A DNA stretch of 64,000 bases from Porphyra umbilicalis (Eukaryota > Rhodophyta > Bangiophyceae > Bangiales > Bangiaceae), in the NCBI GenBank assembly GCA_002049455.2, contig KV918904.1, positions 62,001 to 126,000 of the forward strand. Direction: 5' to 3'. The notes beneath the pieces are model-generated. The model made no database searches and was not told the DNA's origin. It worked only from the letters and a program-made list of their open reading frames with translations. The position numbers and the translations under genes are program-made. Below, in pieces: positions 11,998 through 22,834 of the stretch (positions are counted from its first letter, which is position 1; each line of letters begins with the position of its first letter).

Positions 11998-13829
11998 TAG
12001 AACCGCGGGAGATATCGCCCGCGGCGGCAGAGGCAGTCGGCTGGGACAGGCCACGTCGCGGCTACCGCAGGAGAGGCAAACGTGACGTGGCGGGGGGCGA
12101 CCGGGGAGTTGGGGCGGACAGGGGGGATTGAGGGCTGGCGATGCCTCCCCCCCCAGACGTTTCCCGCCCCGCGGCGCCCCTTGGCCGGGGTCGCCACGGG
12201 CGGGGCGTCCCCCCTTTCCGTCCTCGTTGACTCCGCACCGCCCAACAGGTCGTCCCACACCAGGGCCTCGACGGAGGTGCGATCCGAGGGGGCGCCCGCC
12301 CCCGCGTTCCTTTGTCGAAGGAAGGTGCTCCGCGCGGCCTTCACGAGGTTCCGCTGTTTGTCCGTCAGGAACTTGCAATCAGGGACTCGGTGGCCACGCT
12401 TCCAACACATGTAGCACAGCGGGGGACCCGTCGCGGCCTCCCGCCGAACATATGGCGCTCCTCCAGCCGTGCGGAACCCCGGGGTACCCGACGGCAGCAC
12501 CGCGAACGTGTCGTACGTCGCCGTGTCATCCTCCTCCCACGAGGAGTGGTGTTGGTTGACCGAGAGGCCTCGGGGCCCCGTCAACGTCTGTCCATTCCGC
12601 GATAATCCCCTGTGCGCCCCCCGGCTGGCCAACACCATGACGTCCTTGGCGGCCCGATACTTCCCCGCCACATACGTCGATAACTGCTGGTAGCTTCGTT
12701 GCGCCGAGTTGTACACGAAGGCGTCCGTCCGTAGATACTCTGGGAGGCCTTGGATCAGCTGCTGTTTCATCGTCCCCTCGGAGTGGATGTTGCCGCAAAG
12801 CTCAGCGAAGCTCCGTAGACGTGCCGCGAAGGCAACCACCCCCGCGTTGTCCACGAGCGCCGCCCGAATAAAATTGTCCTGCGCCAGCGCCAAAGCGTGC
12901 GGCTCCGCGTAGGTCGACAACAGCCAATTGACCGCAGCGGGAGAGGATCCAAACGAGTCCCGTCCGCCCGCGATATCCGACCCCGGTGGGTTCCGAGTGA
13001 CCCGCGTCTCAGCGTCGCCTGCGAGGAAGTTGGGAATTAGGTACAAACCCATCCCGTCGGACACGTCGTTGTCATCGCAGGCCTTGACGAACTTTCGGAG
13101 CCACGAGAAGACCTGGAGAGGTTCCTTCCCGTTGAACATCGGGGTCCGCCCGAAGGAGAAATTCATATTCTTGGCCGTCCGTCCCATCTTGCGGGCCTGC
13201 CACGCCCCGTAGGTCGAGTGACGGTTCTGTAGGCGGTACGATCGGTAGTACAGGACGCCCGCGAAGCGATCGTCCGGGCACTTGAGGACCGCCAACTTGC
13301 CGGACCCCACCTTGCGCCCCACGTGGTCGTCGTCGTTTTCGGTTGTCGCCGGCGACGGCGAGGAAGATGAAGACGACGATATCGACGAGGGACTACGGTG
13401 ACGCCGTGACTTCCCTTTGCTGCGGCTCTTCCGCGTGTCCACTGCAGAAACTCGGCGGGGGGCATCTTGAGCAGAGCCCGCGGGGCTCGCCGCGATGACC
13501 CGAGAAACGTCGGCCAATAACGACTCGCGGAACGTCGACAGCGCCGTGACCAGATCGGCCATCGCTAGAGGCGTCGCCGGATCACAATCTTGATCCACCA
13601 ATTCCATCCGTTCGTCGTGGCGTCGAAGGAGGAAGGCACCGGCCCCCGGCGGGACCCGACGGACCGCTTTGCCCACGAGGTCCGCCAATGGCCGAGGCGT
13701 AGTGAAGGGAATCCCTGATCCAGCCGCGGATCCCCCTGTTGCAGCGACCGCTGGGGTCACCGCGGATGTACCCGCCGGCTTACCGCTATCGATCACGTTC
13801 AACTTGGGGATGTCGAACGGCGACGCCAT
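11997..13829 (-). pseudogene. gag of the second gypsy element
   Basis: The start chosen is the ATG at 13,829 (MASPFDIPK...). The frame stays open for some 45 codons upstream, but that part looks like leader. The protein is about 610 residues: an N-terminal low-complexity segment with a basic/Ser-rich patch (about 13,450-13,330), a conserved middle typical of gypsy capsid (rich in W, L and Y, about 13,200-12,650), and a CCHC knuckle CYMCWKRGHRVPDC near 12,420-12,380. It ends at TAG (11,997-11,999), a codon made from the MITE end and its TA target. In the pre-insertion sequence the same position would also read TAG and be followed in frame by pol. That stop could be decay or a programmed read-through; the sequence cannot decide. 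Confidence 0.75.
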
Positions 13830-13979
13830 CGTAGTGGCCGGGCGGTAATCGACGACAGACCGACGCGGAGATCCACGTCGCCTTGAACTCACAAACAAAC
13901 AGACGATCGAAGAACCGGCTACCCGGTACGGGCGTGACAACGGCCGGAATCCCCTGCTGCTCAACCAGAAATTGTAGCG

Positions 13980-14484
13980 GTTCTAAGCACCACCACGTTG
14001 GTTCGTCGTCTGGCCGAAGTGACCTCTTGATCAGCTCAGTCCGTCGAAGGAACTGCCCCGGAAATCGACCCACAGCCCAGCCTTCCCCCAACGGGAAGAG
14101 AGGATCACGGCAAAGCCCAGGGGGGAATCGTAGTCCAAAGCACAGTTGGTTTTATCAAATGGCGACGGAAACGGCGTCCCCGCTGTCAATAAACTTCTCC
14201 CCAACCCGAACGCCGGTGGCCAAAGTAGCCACCCCAAATGCGCCAAACAGATAAACCCCTCCAAAGCGAAAAGTTCAAACAAGTAGTAGGGGGGTTGGGA
14301 AAACCACTGGGGAAAAGCCCCGCCCCCGACCGAATCCAATCTCCCCGAAATCTGGGCAGATCGCCAGCAATTCCCTTGCTGGCCCGGATCGGGATAATTT
14401 GGGACGGCCCCCGGGGAAGTGCTGTACACTGCTGAGGGGCCACTACCCTTCCACCTGTAAGACCCCCGACCGCCACACACCGCC
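13980..14484 (-). other. Putative 5' LTR/leader of the second gypsy element
   Basis: This non-coding stretch lies between the gag leader and the point (about 14,485) where similarity to the antisense gene of unit B resumes. It is AT-richer than its neighbours and on the minus strand begins with TG-rich sequence. It sits where a 5' LTR belongs. I could not find its partner at the 3' end, nor a convincing primer binding site, so this is a positional guess. Confidence 0.3.
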
Positions 14485-15032
14485 TCGTACTGCGCGTATA
14501 CACGACGCGTGTGCGCACGAGCGCGGTTGCGCACGCATATGTCGTGCAGACGGTTGTCAATGACCCGCGGGACCCCATTAACCACCCCCACAGGTTCCGC
14601 GTGTGCGTAGTACGAGCCGCGAGGCCGAAACTGGCGCAAGACCTCCGGGTCCGTGGAGCAATCCACTTCCGGATGGCCCCCCGCGGCGGCATGCGCCCCT
14701 TCGATGACCACCCCGCCATCGGCAACGCCGCAGTCCACCGCCATCGCGGCCGAGTCCGCTATAGCGTTGGCCGTTTGGAGATGTTGACCCTGGCTGTCGC
14801 CGCCGGGCTTGCCGCCCTTGCCGCCGTCGCCGTCGGGCTTGCCGCGCTTGCCGCCGCCGTCGCCGCGCTTGCCGCACTTGCCGCCGTCGCCGCCGGGCTT
14901 GCCGCGCTTGCCGCCGCCGACGCCGCGCTTGCCGCCCTTGCCGCGCTTGCCGCTGCCGACGCCGCGCTTGCCGCCCTTACCGCCGTCACCGCCGTGCGCG
15001 CCTCTCACCCCCCACCCATCGCAAACCCACAC
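14485..15032 (-). pseudogene. 5' part of the antisense accessory gene, unit A copy, cut by the second gypsy element
   Basis: The frame encodes a Gly/Lys/Ala/Arg repeat (about 14,790-15,000) followed by a conserved block. That block (STDPE-LRQFRP, then AHTRR and YEA) aligns with the same block in the unit B gene (about 19,140-19,390). Similarity stops sharply at about 14,485, after the residues equivalent to YEA, and gypsy sequence follows. The block therefore marks the far side of the insertion whose near side is at about 6,150. About 1.3 kb present in unit B between these points is missing from unit A. Function is unknown. Confidence 0.55.
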
Positions 15033-15159
15033 TCACCGGGTCCGCAACCTCGCGGCTTGCCACCTCGCGGTAGCGCACCCCTACCCAACCTTGCCGTTAG
15101 GCCGCGACCTGTGCGTGAGCACGAAGACTCGGGATGGCCTCTTGCCGACAAAACGCGGA

Positions 15160-15430
15160 CCCGCGCCCCGGCTTTCGCCTCGTCGCCGAGGCAGTCAAAA
15201 CTCCGACGAGGTCGGCGCCTGCCGGCAACGACGATGACCACCCAGCAAGTGCTGCACCGCGCGCACGACTCGGTGGTTACCGGTCTTGGGATGCGGACCC
15301 CACCCCCACTCTCGACAACACGGACCAGCGTCCCGGCCTTCGCCGTGTCGTCGGGGTTGTCAAAACCCCGACGAAGTAGGCGCCACTCGGCGCCGACGAC
15401 GGTCGTCCCATCACATGCTGCCCGAAACAC
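15160..15430. repeat. Tandem repeat, about 163-bp period, unit A side
   Basis: Two imperfect copies start near 15,170 and 15,332. Each includes a small palindrome of the form GTCGGGG-TTGTC-CCCCGAC and a second one, GGCGCC-ACTC-GGCGCC. A homologous pair lies at 19,905-20,170. The larger homologous block (14,485-15,480 versus 19,140-20,240) stops at the same sequence, GCCTGGCCC, in both copies. Confidence 0.7.
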
Positions 15431-15779
15431 CCGCACATCAACGGGTCTTAACCCCGACGCTCGTCAACCGGCACTTGGCCGCCTGGCCCCCACGCCCACG
15501 CCGACGCCGACCCGCCTGCGCGAGCGCGCGCACGCGCAAGCGCCGATCGGACCCGCAGCGCCAGTTGCCCGCCACCCACGCCCACGCGTGCGTGGCCGGA
15601 CGGGCGCGACCGACGACTGCGAACCGCCACCTCCCCCCAATCGGGACTGGGCGGCGCGCCCCAACGGCTCCCGCCGCCTGGGCGGTTGCGCCCGCGCGGG
15701 CCCGTAAGAGGCCGCGATCGCCCAATCGGGTTTCACCATCCTCGGATGTCACCGGCACGGTTCGCATCTCGCGTTGGAG

Positions 15780-17431
15780 GTATGTAGCATATCTCTGCTT
15801 CCAATTGGCAATTGGCCACAAGTAGCCCCCTTGACTGGCCAAAGCCCATGTATTGTGGGAATTGGCCTGTGGCACGCCCGTTGGGGGGTTACTTCCGCAC
15901 TGTTTATTTTTTATTGTTTATTTACTTGCCTGTCTTATGTGTCTGCCGGCACTCACTACGATCGCTTGTGATCGGACGGTCGATCGACCATTGCCCTCGT
16001 TTGTACTAAATCACCGTGGGTCCGGGGTCGCCGTCGTGGGCGCCACCCGGCTCCCCATCGGATGCACTTTAACGAAAGGTCTTTCTTCCTCGCCACGACG
16101 GCGAGGGAACTCGCTTTATTGCTTGGCTACGGTCGGTCTCAGTACACTGGTAATTGAACTAACGTTATTCATACCACAGTAGTCGAGGCCTTGCGTAAGG
16201 CGCAACAACGTTACAAACGTAACTTCGACCACTGGGTCGCAACCCGCAATGCTGTCGTCAAGATCGGCGACTACGTATACACGACCAACCATGATCGGCA
16301 TATTAAGCTGCAAAGCAAAGCCATTGGACCCATCGTGGTCACCGACGAAGACGCGGATGCCTCCACGTTTGACATTGGCATTGACGGGGAGGATAAACGT
16401 GTCAGCAGTGACCATGTCACCCCAGCTTCTCGTTAAACGATAACGGACACGATTCCACACCCCCTGCTGGATGGTCTTGACCAACGCAAGCCACCCCCGG
16501 AAACTGCCGTCCAGTTTGCGATTGAAAAACTTAGAGGCTTACGCCAGACTGGCGACAGATATAGCGCTAAGGTGCGCTGGTTCGACTGCGGGTCGAATGA
16601 CGACACCTGAGAACCCCTAGAGAATTACCCACGCAGCCTGGTGGTGCGCGTTCTTCGTCAGAATAAGAAGCACGTACCATGGTTTGAATGGCAAACGCCA
16701 ACACGGCGAAGTCGCCGACAAGCGGAGCTCACAACCGTGGCCAACATCGTCATGAACTCCTCGTGGATATCTAGTACCCAACATGTCCATGTTACCGGTG
16801 ACAGAAGTGTCTATGCCAATGTCTCGTGGACAGATTCAACTACCGCCGCCGCAATTGAGGAAGTACTTCCTGTCACGTGGCTTAGGGCCGACTCTACCGT
16901 CCATGACGCGCAATTTTGCGCATGACCCCCAACCTGCCTTGCGGCATTTCCCTCGGCTGAACCGTGCTCACGGTCCCTACACATATGTGTGGCCAGAATC
17001 CGCGCAAGCGACACTGATCGAATCCGATCCCCCGTTCCGAGCGCTCCCCAACGGGTTCCTCGCGCCACCGGTACAGCACTTGGATTCAATCCTTCGTCTC
17101 CTGTCGACCTCCACAGAGGAAGTGACCCTGGTCATCCCACAATGGACCAACACCAGTTGGTACGCAACCGCCCTACGCGCATGTTTCGAGTACGAAGTAC
17201 TTTTATCAACAGATGCAAGGGATACGAATCCTAGACCATGGGCCATGCTGGCCTGCGTCTTCCCCCATCGCAATGACGATAAAAAGAAAAACTGGGAAGT
17301 GGATACAAACATGTCAAACGACAAACAATCACAAGACGAAGAAACATCAACACCTTAAAGGCGTAAGCCCCAGACACTGGCACCCCCTCCCACCAGGGTC
17401 AGCCGAGCACGTCACTTAACAGTGAACCCCG
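15780..17431 (+). mobile_element. Unit B: internally deleted derivative of the unit A gypsy family
   Basis: The leader (15,990-16,178) matches 1-184 of unit A. At about 16,180 it joins directly to sequence equivalent to unit A position 4,470, so about 4.3 kb holding gag, protease, RT, RNase H and most of integrase is gone. The remaining pol 3' end (to 17,358) and the antisense gene beyond it are kept. A TA-rich stretch before the leader (15,780-15,985) is where an LTR would sit, but no second copy was found. The element could only move with help from a complete relative. Confidence 0.8.
16183..17358 (+). pseudogene. Remnant of gypsy pol in unit B (integrase C-terminus, chromodomain, C-terminal extension)
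   Basis: Sequence from 16,183 matches unit A from about 4,471. The frame is broken: TAA follows at 16,434-16,436, then the signal moves frame near 16,640 and again near 16,890. The last part (about 16,900-17,358) is open and reads through the position where unit A has its 5,279 stop (YTYVWPES). It continues through PQWTNTSWY to a polar tail ending at 17,358. This copy shows that the C-terminal extension belongs to the pol protein of the family. Only about 75 bp separate its stop from the stop of the antisense gene. Confidence 0.75.
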
Positions 17432-19825
17432 CTACTGCTCCTCCTCATCATTACGACGCGAGTCGCGACGGCCAGGGTGGCGAGAGCCAACGCTGGCCCC
17501 AGACTCCTGGGAAACGCTACGCGCACGCGTATCGCGTGCCGAGGGCGGGGCCCCGCCTGACGGCCCCGCGTCCACATGAGCAGGACGCCCCAGAACGATC
17601 TGAGCAATGAAGCGCATCGGCGCTGCCACCTCCTCCGGCTGCACAGCCTCGAGGTGCTGAGCAAAGGGCTCGCAGTTGGCATCGCCATCGACGGCGCGAT
17701 CCACGGCCTGCCCAATATTGGCCAAGGCCGACTCAACCCCTCGCCCGTCCGCCCGCTCCACAGCACGGCGCAAGCCAGTCACTTGATTCACACAGGCATG
17801 CGCCACCGCTGACACAGCAGCCCCACGGGGCGCGCGAAAACGCACGTCGCGCACGCGCGCCGGCTCAAACAAGGAAACCGCCGCGGAGGAAGAGGCACGC
17901 GTCGGCCAAGTGGCCTCGATGGCCCGTGGCGGCGATGTCGACCGCGAGCGATCGCGACTCGGCGACCGCGAGCGATCGCGACGTGGCGAACGCGGACGGT
18001 GGTAACCCCCACGATGAACACTGACGGCATATGCCGCTCCCGAATGGGTCTGCCGACCGCGACGCCACACCCCGAGGTTACTCGGAGGAACCAGTGCCAC
18101 ATGGGCAGGCGCGTTCGGGTGAGGTGCCTAATCGAACTCCACACACGCGTGTCGAAGGCAAAAGCCGAACTCCTTGGTCGCATCGACCGTCACGCGCACC
18201 TGTCGCGCCTCACCGGTGTCTTGGTACCAACGGACCACGTCCTTGAGGACGACCTCCGAAGGGAAAACGTCAATTGCGCGGCGCATCTTGCCGTATAAGG
18301 CATGTGCCGCCTCGCCGTCAGGCGCCTCACGCAGTTTGGACGTGTCCAGGACGTCAAAGTGACGAAATGTCTTCTCTTTCAGACGGACAAAGACCTTGTC
18401 CTCTTGAAGGGTGCGAACCCAGGCCGCAATCAGATTGCAGTAGCACTCCGAGTACACAATCTGCCAGGCAGAACTATATTCGTTTCGCAACGAGTCCGCC
18501 AGGTACGACACCACAACCGGGGTCGCCACCCAAAGATCGGTCTTGGGCTCCCAGTAGGGGACTGGCGGAAGCCAACGAGACAGTTCAAATGACTTCGGCG
18601 CCCGGAGGAATCCGGCTGACCACTCCGTCGTCAACAGCCCGCGGCCGCGTAAAAAACCGTGTGTCCGCCGCGCGGCAATGGTCGGTCGCGAACATCGGCA
18701 CCCGAAAGGGGTTCTGTAGCTCGCTCATGCGACGTCTGCGATGCTCATCGACTGCATCATTCTCCTCCGCCGCCACCAGCGTAAACTAATCCAGGTACTC
18801 GCCAAACCGGCCTCGTGGCCGATTGTGACCGCGAGGTCCGTGGCCACCGAGCTCCCAAAAAAGACTGCCTTCGGCCAGTTCCGCAACAGGCGGCAAAACG
18901 AGTTGGCAGCCGCCTCGAAGGTCTTGGTCCCCCTCTCGGGAACCAACAAGGCGTTGGTGTATACGACACGGTGGAAGGGGTGCAAGGGCACTTGGTACCG
19001 GATAACTTCGTTGCAAAACGACATGACCTCGTATACCCGGCGCTGTGGTCCCTGGTTCCCAAAGCACGGGTCCCCGTGGACATCGGCCACGCGTTCACCA
19101 GCATGGCTGGGCGAGCCGTGCTCGGCCAACACGTCGACGAGGCGCGGCAGGGCCTCGTACCGCGCGTGAAGACGCCGAGTGTGCGCGCAAGCGCGGTTGC
19201 GAATGCAAATGTCATACAGACCTCGGTCAGCGATGACCGGAACCCCGTCAACCACCTCGGTTGGGCCAACATGGGCATAGAACATGCCGCTAGGCCTAAA
19301 TTGACGAAGCATCTCCGGGTCGGTGGACCGTTCAACATCGAGTCCGTCACCCTCCACTGCGTGAGCCACGGGCGCCTCGCCGTTGGCGCTGCCGCCGTCA
19401 ACCGCCATCGCGGCCTGGTCCGCCATGCTGGTACCGGGGTGCGAACCCCTCCCTTTCCCGTACGTAGCCGCAAGGCAAGTCGCCCGCGCCGCCGGAAGCT
19501 GCCGCCGCGCCGCCCGGCAAAGCGCACGCGCCGCAAGGCGAACCACCCGCGTCGCCGCCCTTGCCGCCCTTGCCGCCGCCGCGCTTAGCTGCCTGGCTGG
19601 CCGCCCTCGCCTCTGGCCTTGCCGCCCTTGCCGCCCTTGCGCGCCGCCACCGGCCTTGCCGCCCTTGCCGACTTGCCGCGCTTGCGCGCCGCCACCGGCC
19701 TTGCCGCCCTTGCCGACTTGCCGCCCTTGAGCCCCGCCGCCGGGCGCGCCGCCCCCTTCCCCCAAACCCACACTCACCGGGTCCGTAACCTCGCGGTTTG
19801 CCACCCCGCGGTAGAGCAGCCCCAC
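17432..19825 (-). CDS. Antisense accessory gene of the gypsy family, unit B copy (interrupted by two in-frame stops)
   Basis: One minus-strand frame spans 19,825 to 17,432 (about 797 codons) with stops only at 18,725-18,727 (TGA) and 18,128-18,130 (TAG). Its parts are a Gly/Lys/Ala-rich repeat (19,770-19,480), a conserved block (STDPEMLRQFRP, about 19,340-19,150), a middle segment rich in W, F and Y (18,634-18,131), an RS-like stretch (RDRSRSPSRDRSRS, about 17,990-17,930), and a C-terminal domain shared with unit A. An alternative frame around 18,776-18,585 also looks protein-like, so a frameshift near 18,740 is possible. No domain is recognised. Its retention in an element that lost gag-pol suggests it matters to the element or the host. 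Confidence 0.5.
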
Positions 19826-19904
19826 TCAAGCCATGCCAATGGGCCTCAATCTGTGGACGAGCACGAAGACACAGGATGACCCCGTGCCGACAAACACGGA
19901 CTTG

Positions 19905-20170
19905 CGTCCCGGCTTTTGCCTTGGCGCCGGGGTAGTCAAACCCCGACGAAGTAGGTGCCACCCGGCACCGACGACGGTCACCCAGCACGTGCTGCACAAC
20001 GCGGACCCGCGCACGACACGGTGGTGACCGGTCTCTGGGTATGGACCCCCCCCCACCCTCGGCAACACGGACCCGCTTCCCGGCTTTCGCCTGGTCGCCG
20101 GGGTAGTCAAACCCCGACGAAGTAAGCGCCACTCGGCACCGACGACGATCACCCCAGCGCGTGCTGTTCA
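19905..20170. repeat. Tandem repeat, about 170-bp period, unit B side
   Basis: Two copies start near 19,909 and 20,079 and are homologous to the pair at 15,160-15,430. They share the palindrome GGGG-TAGTCAAA-CCCC and GGTGCC/GGCACC arms. They sit upstream of the antisense gene's conserved block and could be part of its promoter or an element terminus. Confidence 0.65.
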
Positions 20171-20458
20171 ACGCACCCGCACACCGACGAATCTTAACCC
20201 CGACGCTCGTCACCCGGCACCCGGCCGCCTGGCCCACTCTCCGACGCACACACCCCTCCCTCGTCAAACACCACGCCCCGCCCCACCCCCCGCCGCTGCC
20301 GTCGTGGCCCAAGCAGCGGCGGCCAGCGACGCCCCGACGGCCGTCTGGTCGGGATCTTGCAGCGCAATCGCCATCACCTGAAACGCTGGCCGGTTAACCA
20401 CGTTGTTTGACGCGGCGACGATGCCGGTCCCCTCCATTAACTCGGCCGCCGCGACCGG

Positions 20459-20925
20459 TCACATCCCCGATTGATGGATGCTGGCGTCGATGTCGGCAGC
20501 TGCCGCAGCCGCCTCCTGCGACTGCCGCCAGTCCGCCCAGCAAGCTGCATGGTGCGCACGCAACCACTCAGCGACCGAAGCGTCAGTGACGAGGAGGCAA
20601 ACGTAATAAGAGCTGCTAAGCGGTGGCGCCGTCCGCTGACGCGTCGCGTTGCCCGTCTTGTTGTCCATCTGGCAGCGATCCGACGACAGCACGAGGGTGC
20701 TGACGTGGTGCCCAACGATGGGGAACTTGGTGCACTTCGTGTGGTGGCGACATTCCACATCGAAGCTGTCCCCGTCTTTGCGAAAAGGGTGCCCGACTGG
20801 AAGTGCGTGACGACAAGGCATGGAATTAAGGCCGCACGTGCGCTGCGTGTGTGACCTCGTGCGCTGCACCTTATTGGCGTCGACACCCAAGTCAAAGTTG
20901 CATAGAAGGCACCGCCCCGTCATTT
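20459..20925 (-). CDS. Hypothetical Cys/His-rich protein
   Basis: From the ATG near 20,925 the frame encodes about 155 residues. The N-terminal part has regularly spaced Cys and His (CLLC, then MPCRHALP, ECRHHTKC and HH), as in small zinc-binding domains. The C-terminal part is helical-looking and Ala-rich (VAEWLRAHHAACWADW) and ends before 20,459. Composition and Cys/His spacing differ from the shadow frames around it, which is why it is listed. No family is recognised. It could be a fragment of a transposon gene, given the mobile DNA on both sides. Confidence 0.35.
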
Positions 20926-22834
20926 CCCGAGACTTTTGAACGTACTCGCCAAGCCGAACGCCGACGAAACACCGCCCACAAAAAAGAAGGCGAGTCCGAG
21001 ACGCCGCGCTCCTCACGACACCACCGCGCACGACGTCGCGGCTCACGCAGACAGGTATCGACGAGCGCGTACGATGCGCTGGGCAGCTTGCCCATCCGCA
21101 CGGCAGCACAGGTCCTCGGCCAGCACGAAAGAAAGAGGTCGAAAAAAATGACGGGAGCGCAGTGGAAGAGGACGCAAGGAGAGAGAGTGCGGCGGAGGAG
21201 GCGTTTTGGCAGGGGCTACAGCATGTGTGGAACTTTCCGCAATCACATGCACAGACCTCATCGCTGCGCGCAAGAAAGCCCAGATCGGGACGGCCTTGGC
21301 GCCAACACATGTGCCCCGCTTCGTTATTCGACGACCCTCAGTGACTGCTGGTCCAATCGCAGGCCCGCAGATCCAGGCGCCGGTGATCACACGACAATGC
21401 AATCTTCTTGTAGCCCATAGTTCTAAGCTTTGCACACCGGCTCATACCGTTCGTGCCCCACCGCGAGGAACACGATGTGGAGCACATTTCTAAAATTCCA
21501 GGGCCAGAGGCCCCACATTCGGGGCCGGAAAGCGGATGAAATCCGAGCACCTCGCTTGAGGCCCGCTGTCAGGGGTCTCGCTTCAGGATTCTTTGGCCCA
21601 ATTAGGGGGCAGAGACACGAAGTCGAGCACGTTTCCCATCTAAGCGGCCCGCGAGGCACGATTACCGGCCTTGCGCCACACTGTTAGAACATCGGTCCAA
21701 AGATATGTCCGGTCTCTCCGCGATTGATCTCTCGGCATCGCATGCTCGGTCTCTGACGTTGCAACCTTTCGTCTCGGGACTGCACGCGCTTTCAGCAAAA
21801 CGAGGCCGAATCCCAAAACATGCCTGCCCTGACGAAGCCCTGGCAAGGGGTGAAACGCGTTTCCCGCAAACGTGCTGCCGGGGGGGGGTCCAAAATACAG
21901 GGATCTGCCATACGAGACAGCACCCGTTTTCAACGAGCGTTAAGGAGCAATTCGAGCGAAAATCGGGCTCATGGTGGATCTAGCGACGAGGTGCACTGCG
22001 CTGCCGTTGGCAGCCTTTGGATTTTGGCATCACATTCTAGCCGCGTCCACGACTTCCTTAGAGCACACCCAACACCGTCTTCCCCAAGTTCGAATACGCT
22101 GACGTGTCAGAAACGTGTCTCGTAAATGCGCCACGTGCCTGAATTTCAGCTCTTGGCGATGGGGAGGGTCCCACAGCAACGTCAGGCACCCCGAAACGCT
22201 CAGATAGAACTTATATACAGTTAATCTGAATCGGGTAAGTCCTCCGACATTCATGCGTCAGAAATTGGGGGAGGCGCCGCCGTCCCCCATTTTCTCAACG
22301 ATTTGGGGGGACCCGCTGCTCCTTCCCAATTTTTCCTGGAGTGCCATTGGCTGTTGCAGATTCAGTTCCTTTCGGAAAATGAGCTCACGTGGCATGATCA
22401 GATTTCAAATCATACGGCCCGAAACTGGCGCTTTGCGGGGCTGTCTGCGATTTTGGCGATCACTATCGAGACCAAGAAAAGCCTGAACGAGTCTGACCGT
22501 TTCAGGCCCCCCCATTCGACGCGCATTGACGGTGGGGTGGGTCCCTCCGCTGCCGCCTTTTGTGGCGCGCATAGCGCGAATCATGGCACGGCGGCGGCGT
22601 TCCACAGGCACTGGTTTCCGCAGTCTCGCGAGATCGTTTCTGTCCGTGCTCGCGGCGGGGGGCGGGGGACGTTGGAGGCTGGGAGATGGGATAAACTTGT
22701 GGGCCTGTCGGAGGGGGCAGTGGGACGAGGTCCCATCGGCGCCCCGCGGCGTGCTTGCGTGACGGCGACAGGCGCGTCGCGACGCCCGTGTCCACGGTCG
22801 ACGTCCCCGTCGACGACACCGTCTTTTTCCCACG
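20926..22834. other. No supported gene
   Basis: Moderate-GC sequence between the gypsy units and the Harbinger transposase. Near 22,262-22,345 there are paired tracts (AAATTGGGGGA facing TCCCCCATTTT, then GATTTGGGGGGA facing TCCTTCCCAATTTTT) that form foldbacks and may lie close to the left end of the transposon. No convincing coding frame or RNA was seen. Confidence 0.5.

Larger units (their letters stand above)
6200..14484 (-). mobile_element. Second Ty3/gypsy chromodomain retrotransposon, nested in unit A
   Basis: Read on the minus strand, the order is a putative LTR/leader (14,484-13,830), gag, protease, RT, RNase H, integrase and chromodomain, ending near 7,000 with a degenerate tail to about 6,200. 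Once the two MITEs and their target duplications are subtracted, gag through integrase lies in a single frame, which supports one Gag-Pol frame in the ancestor. The protease DTGAG box (about 11,608) and RT YLDD box (10,204-10,215) are intact, so this copy is younger than unit A. I compared 13,980-14,484 with 6,200-7,000 and found no matching LTR pair. Both outer boundaries are therefore approximate. Confidence 0.8.
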
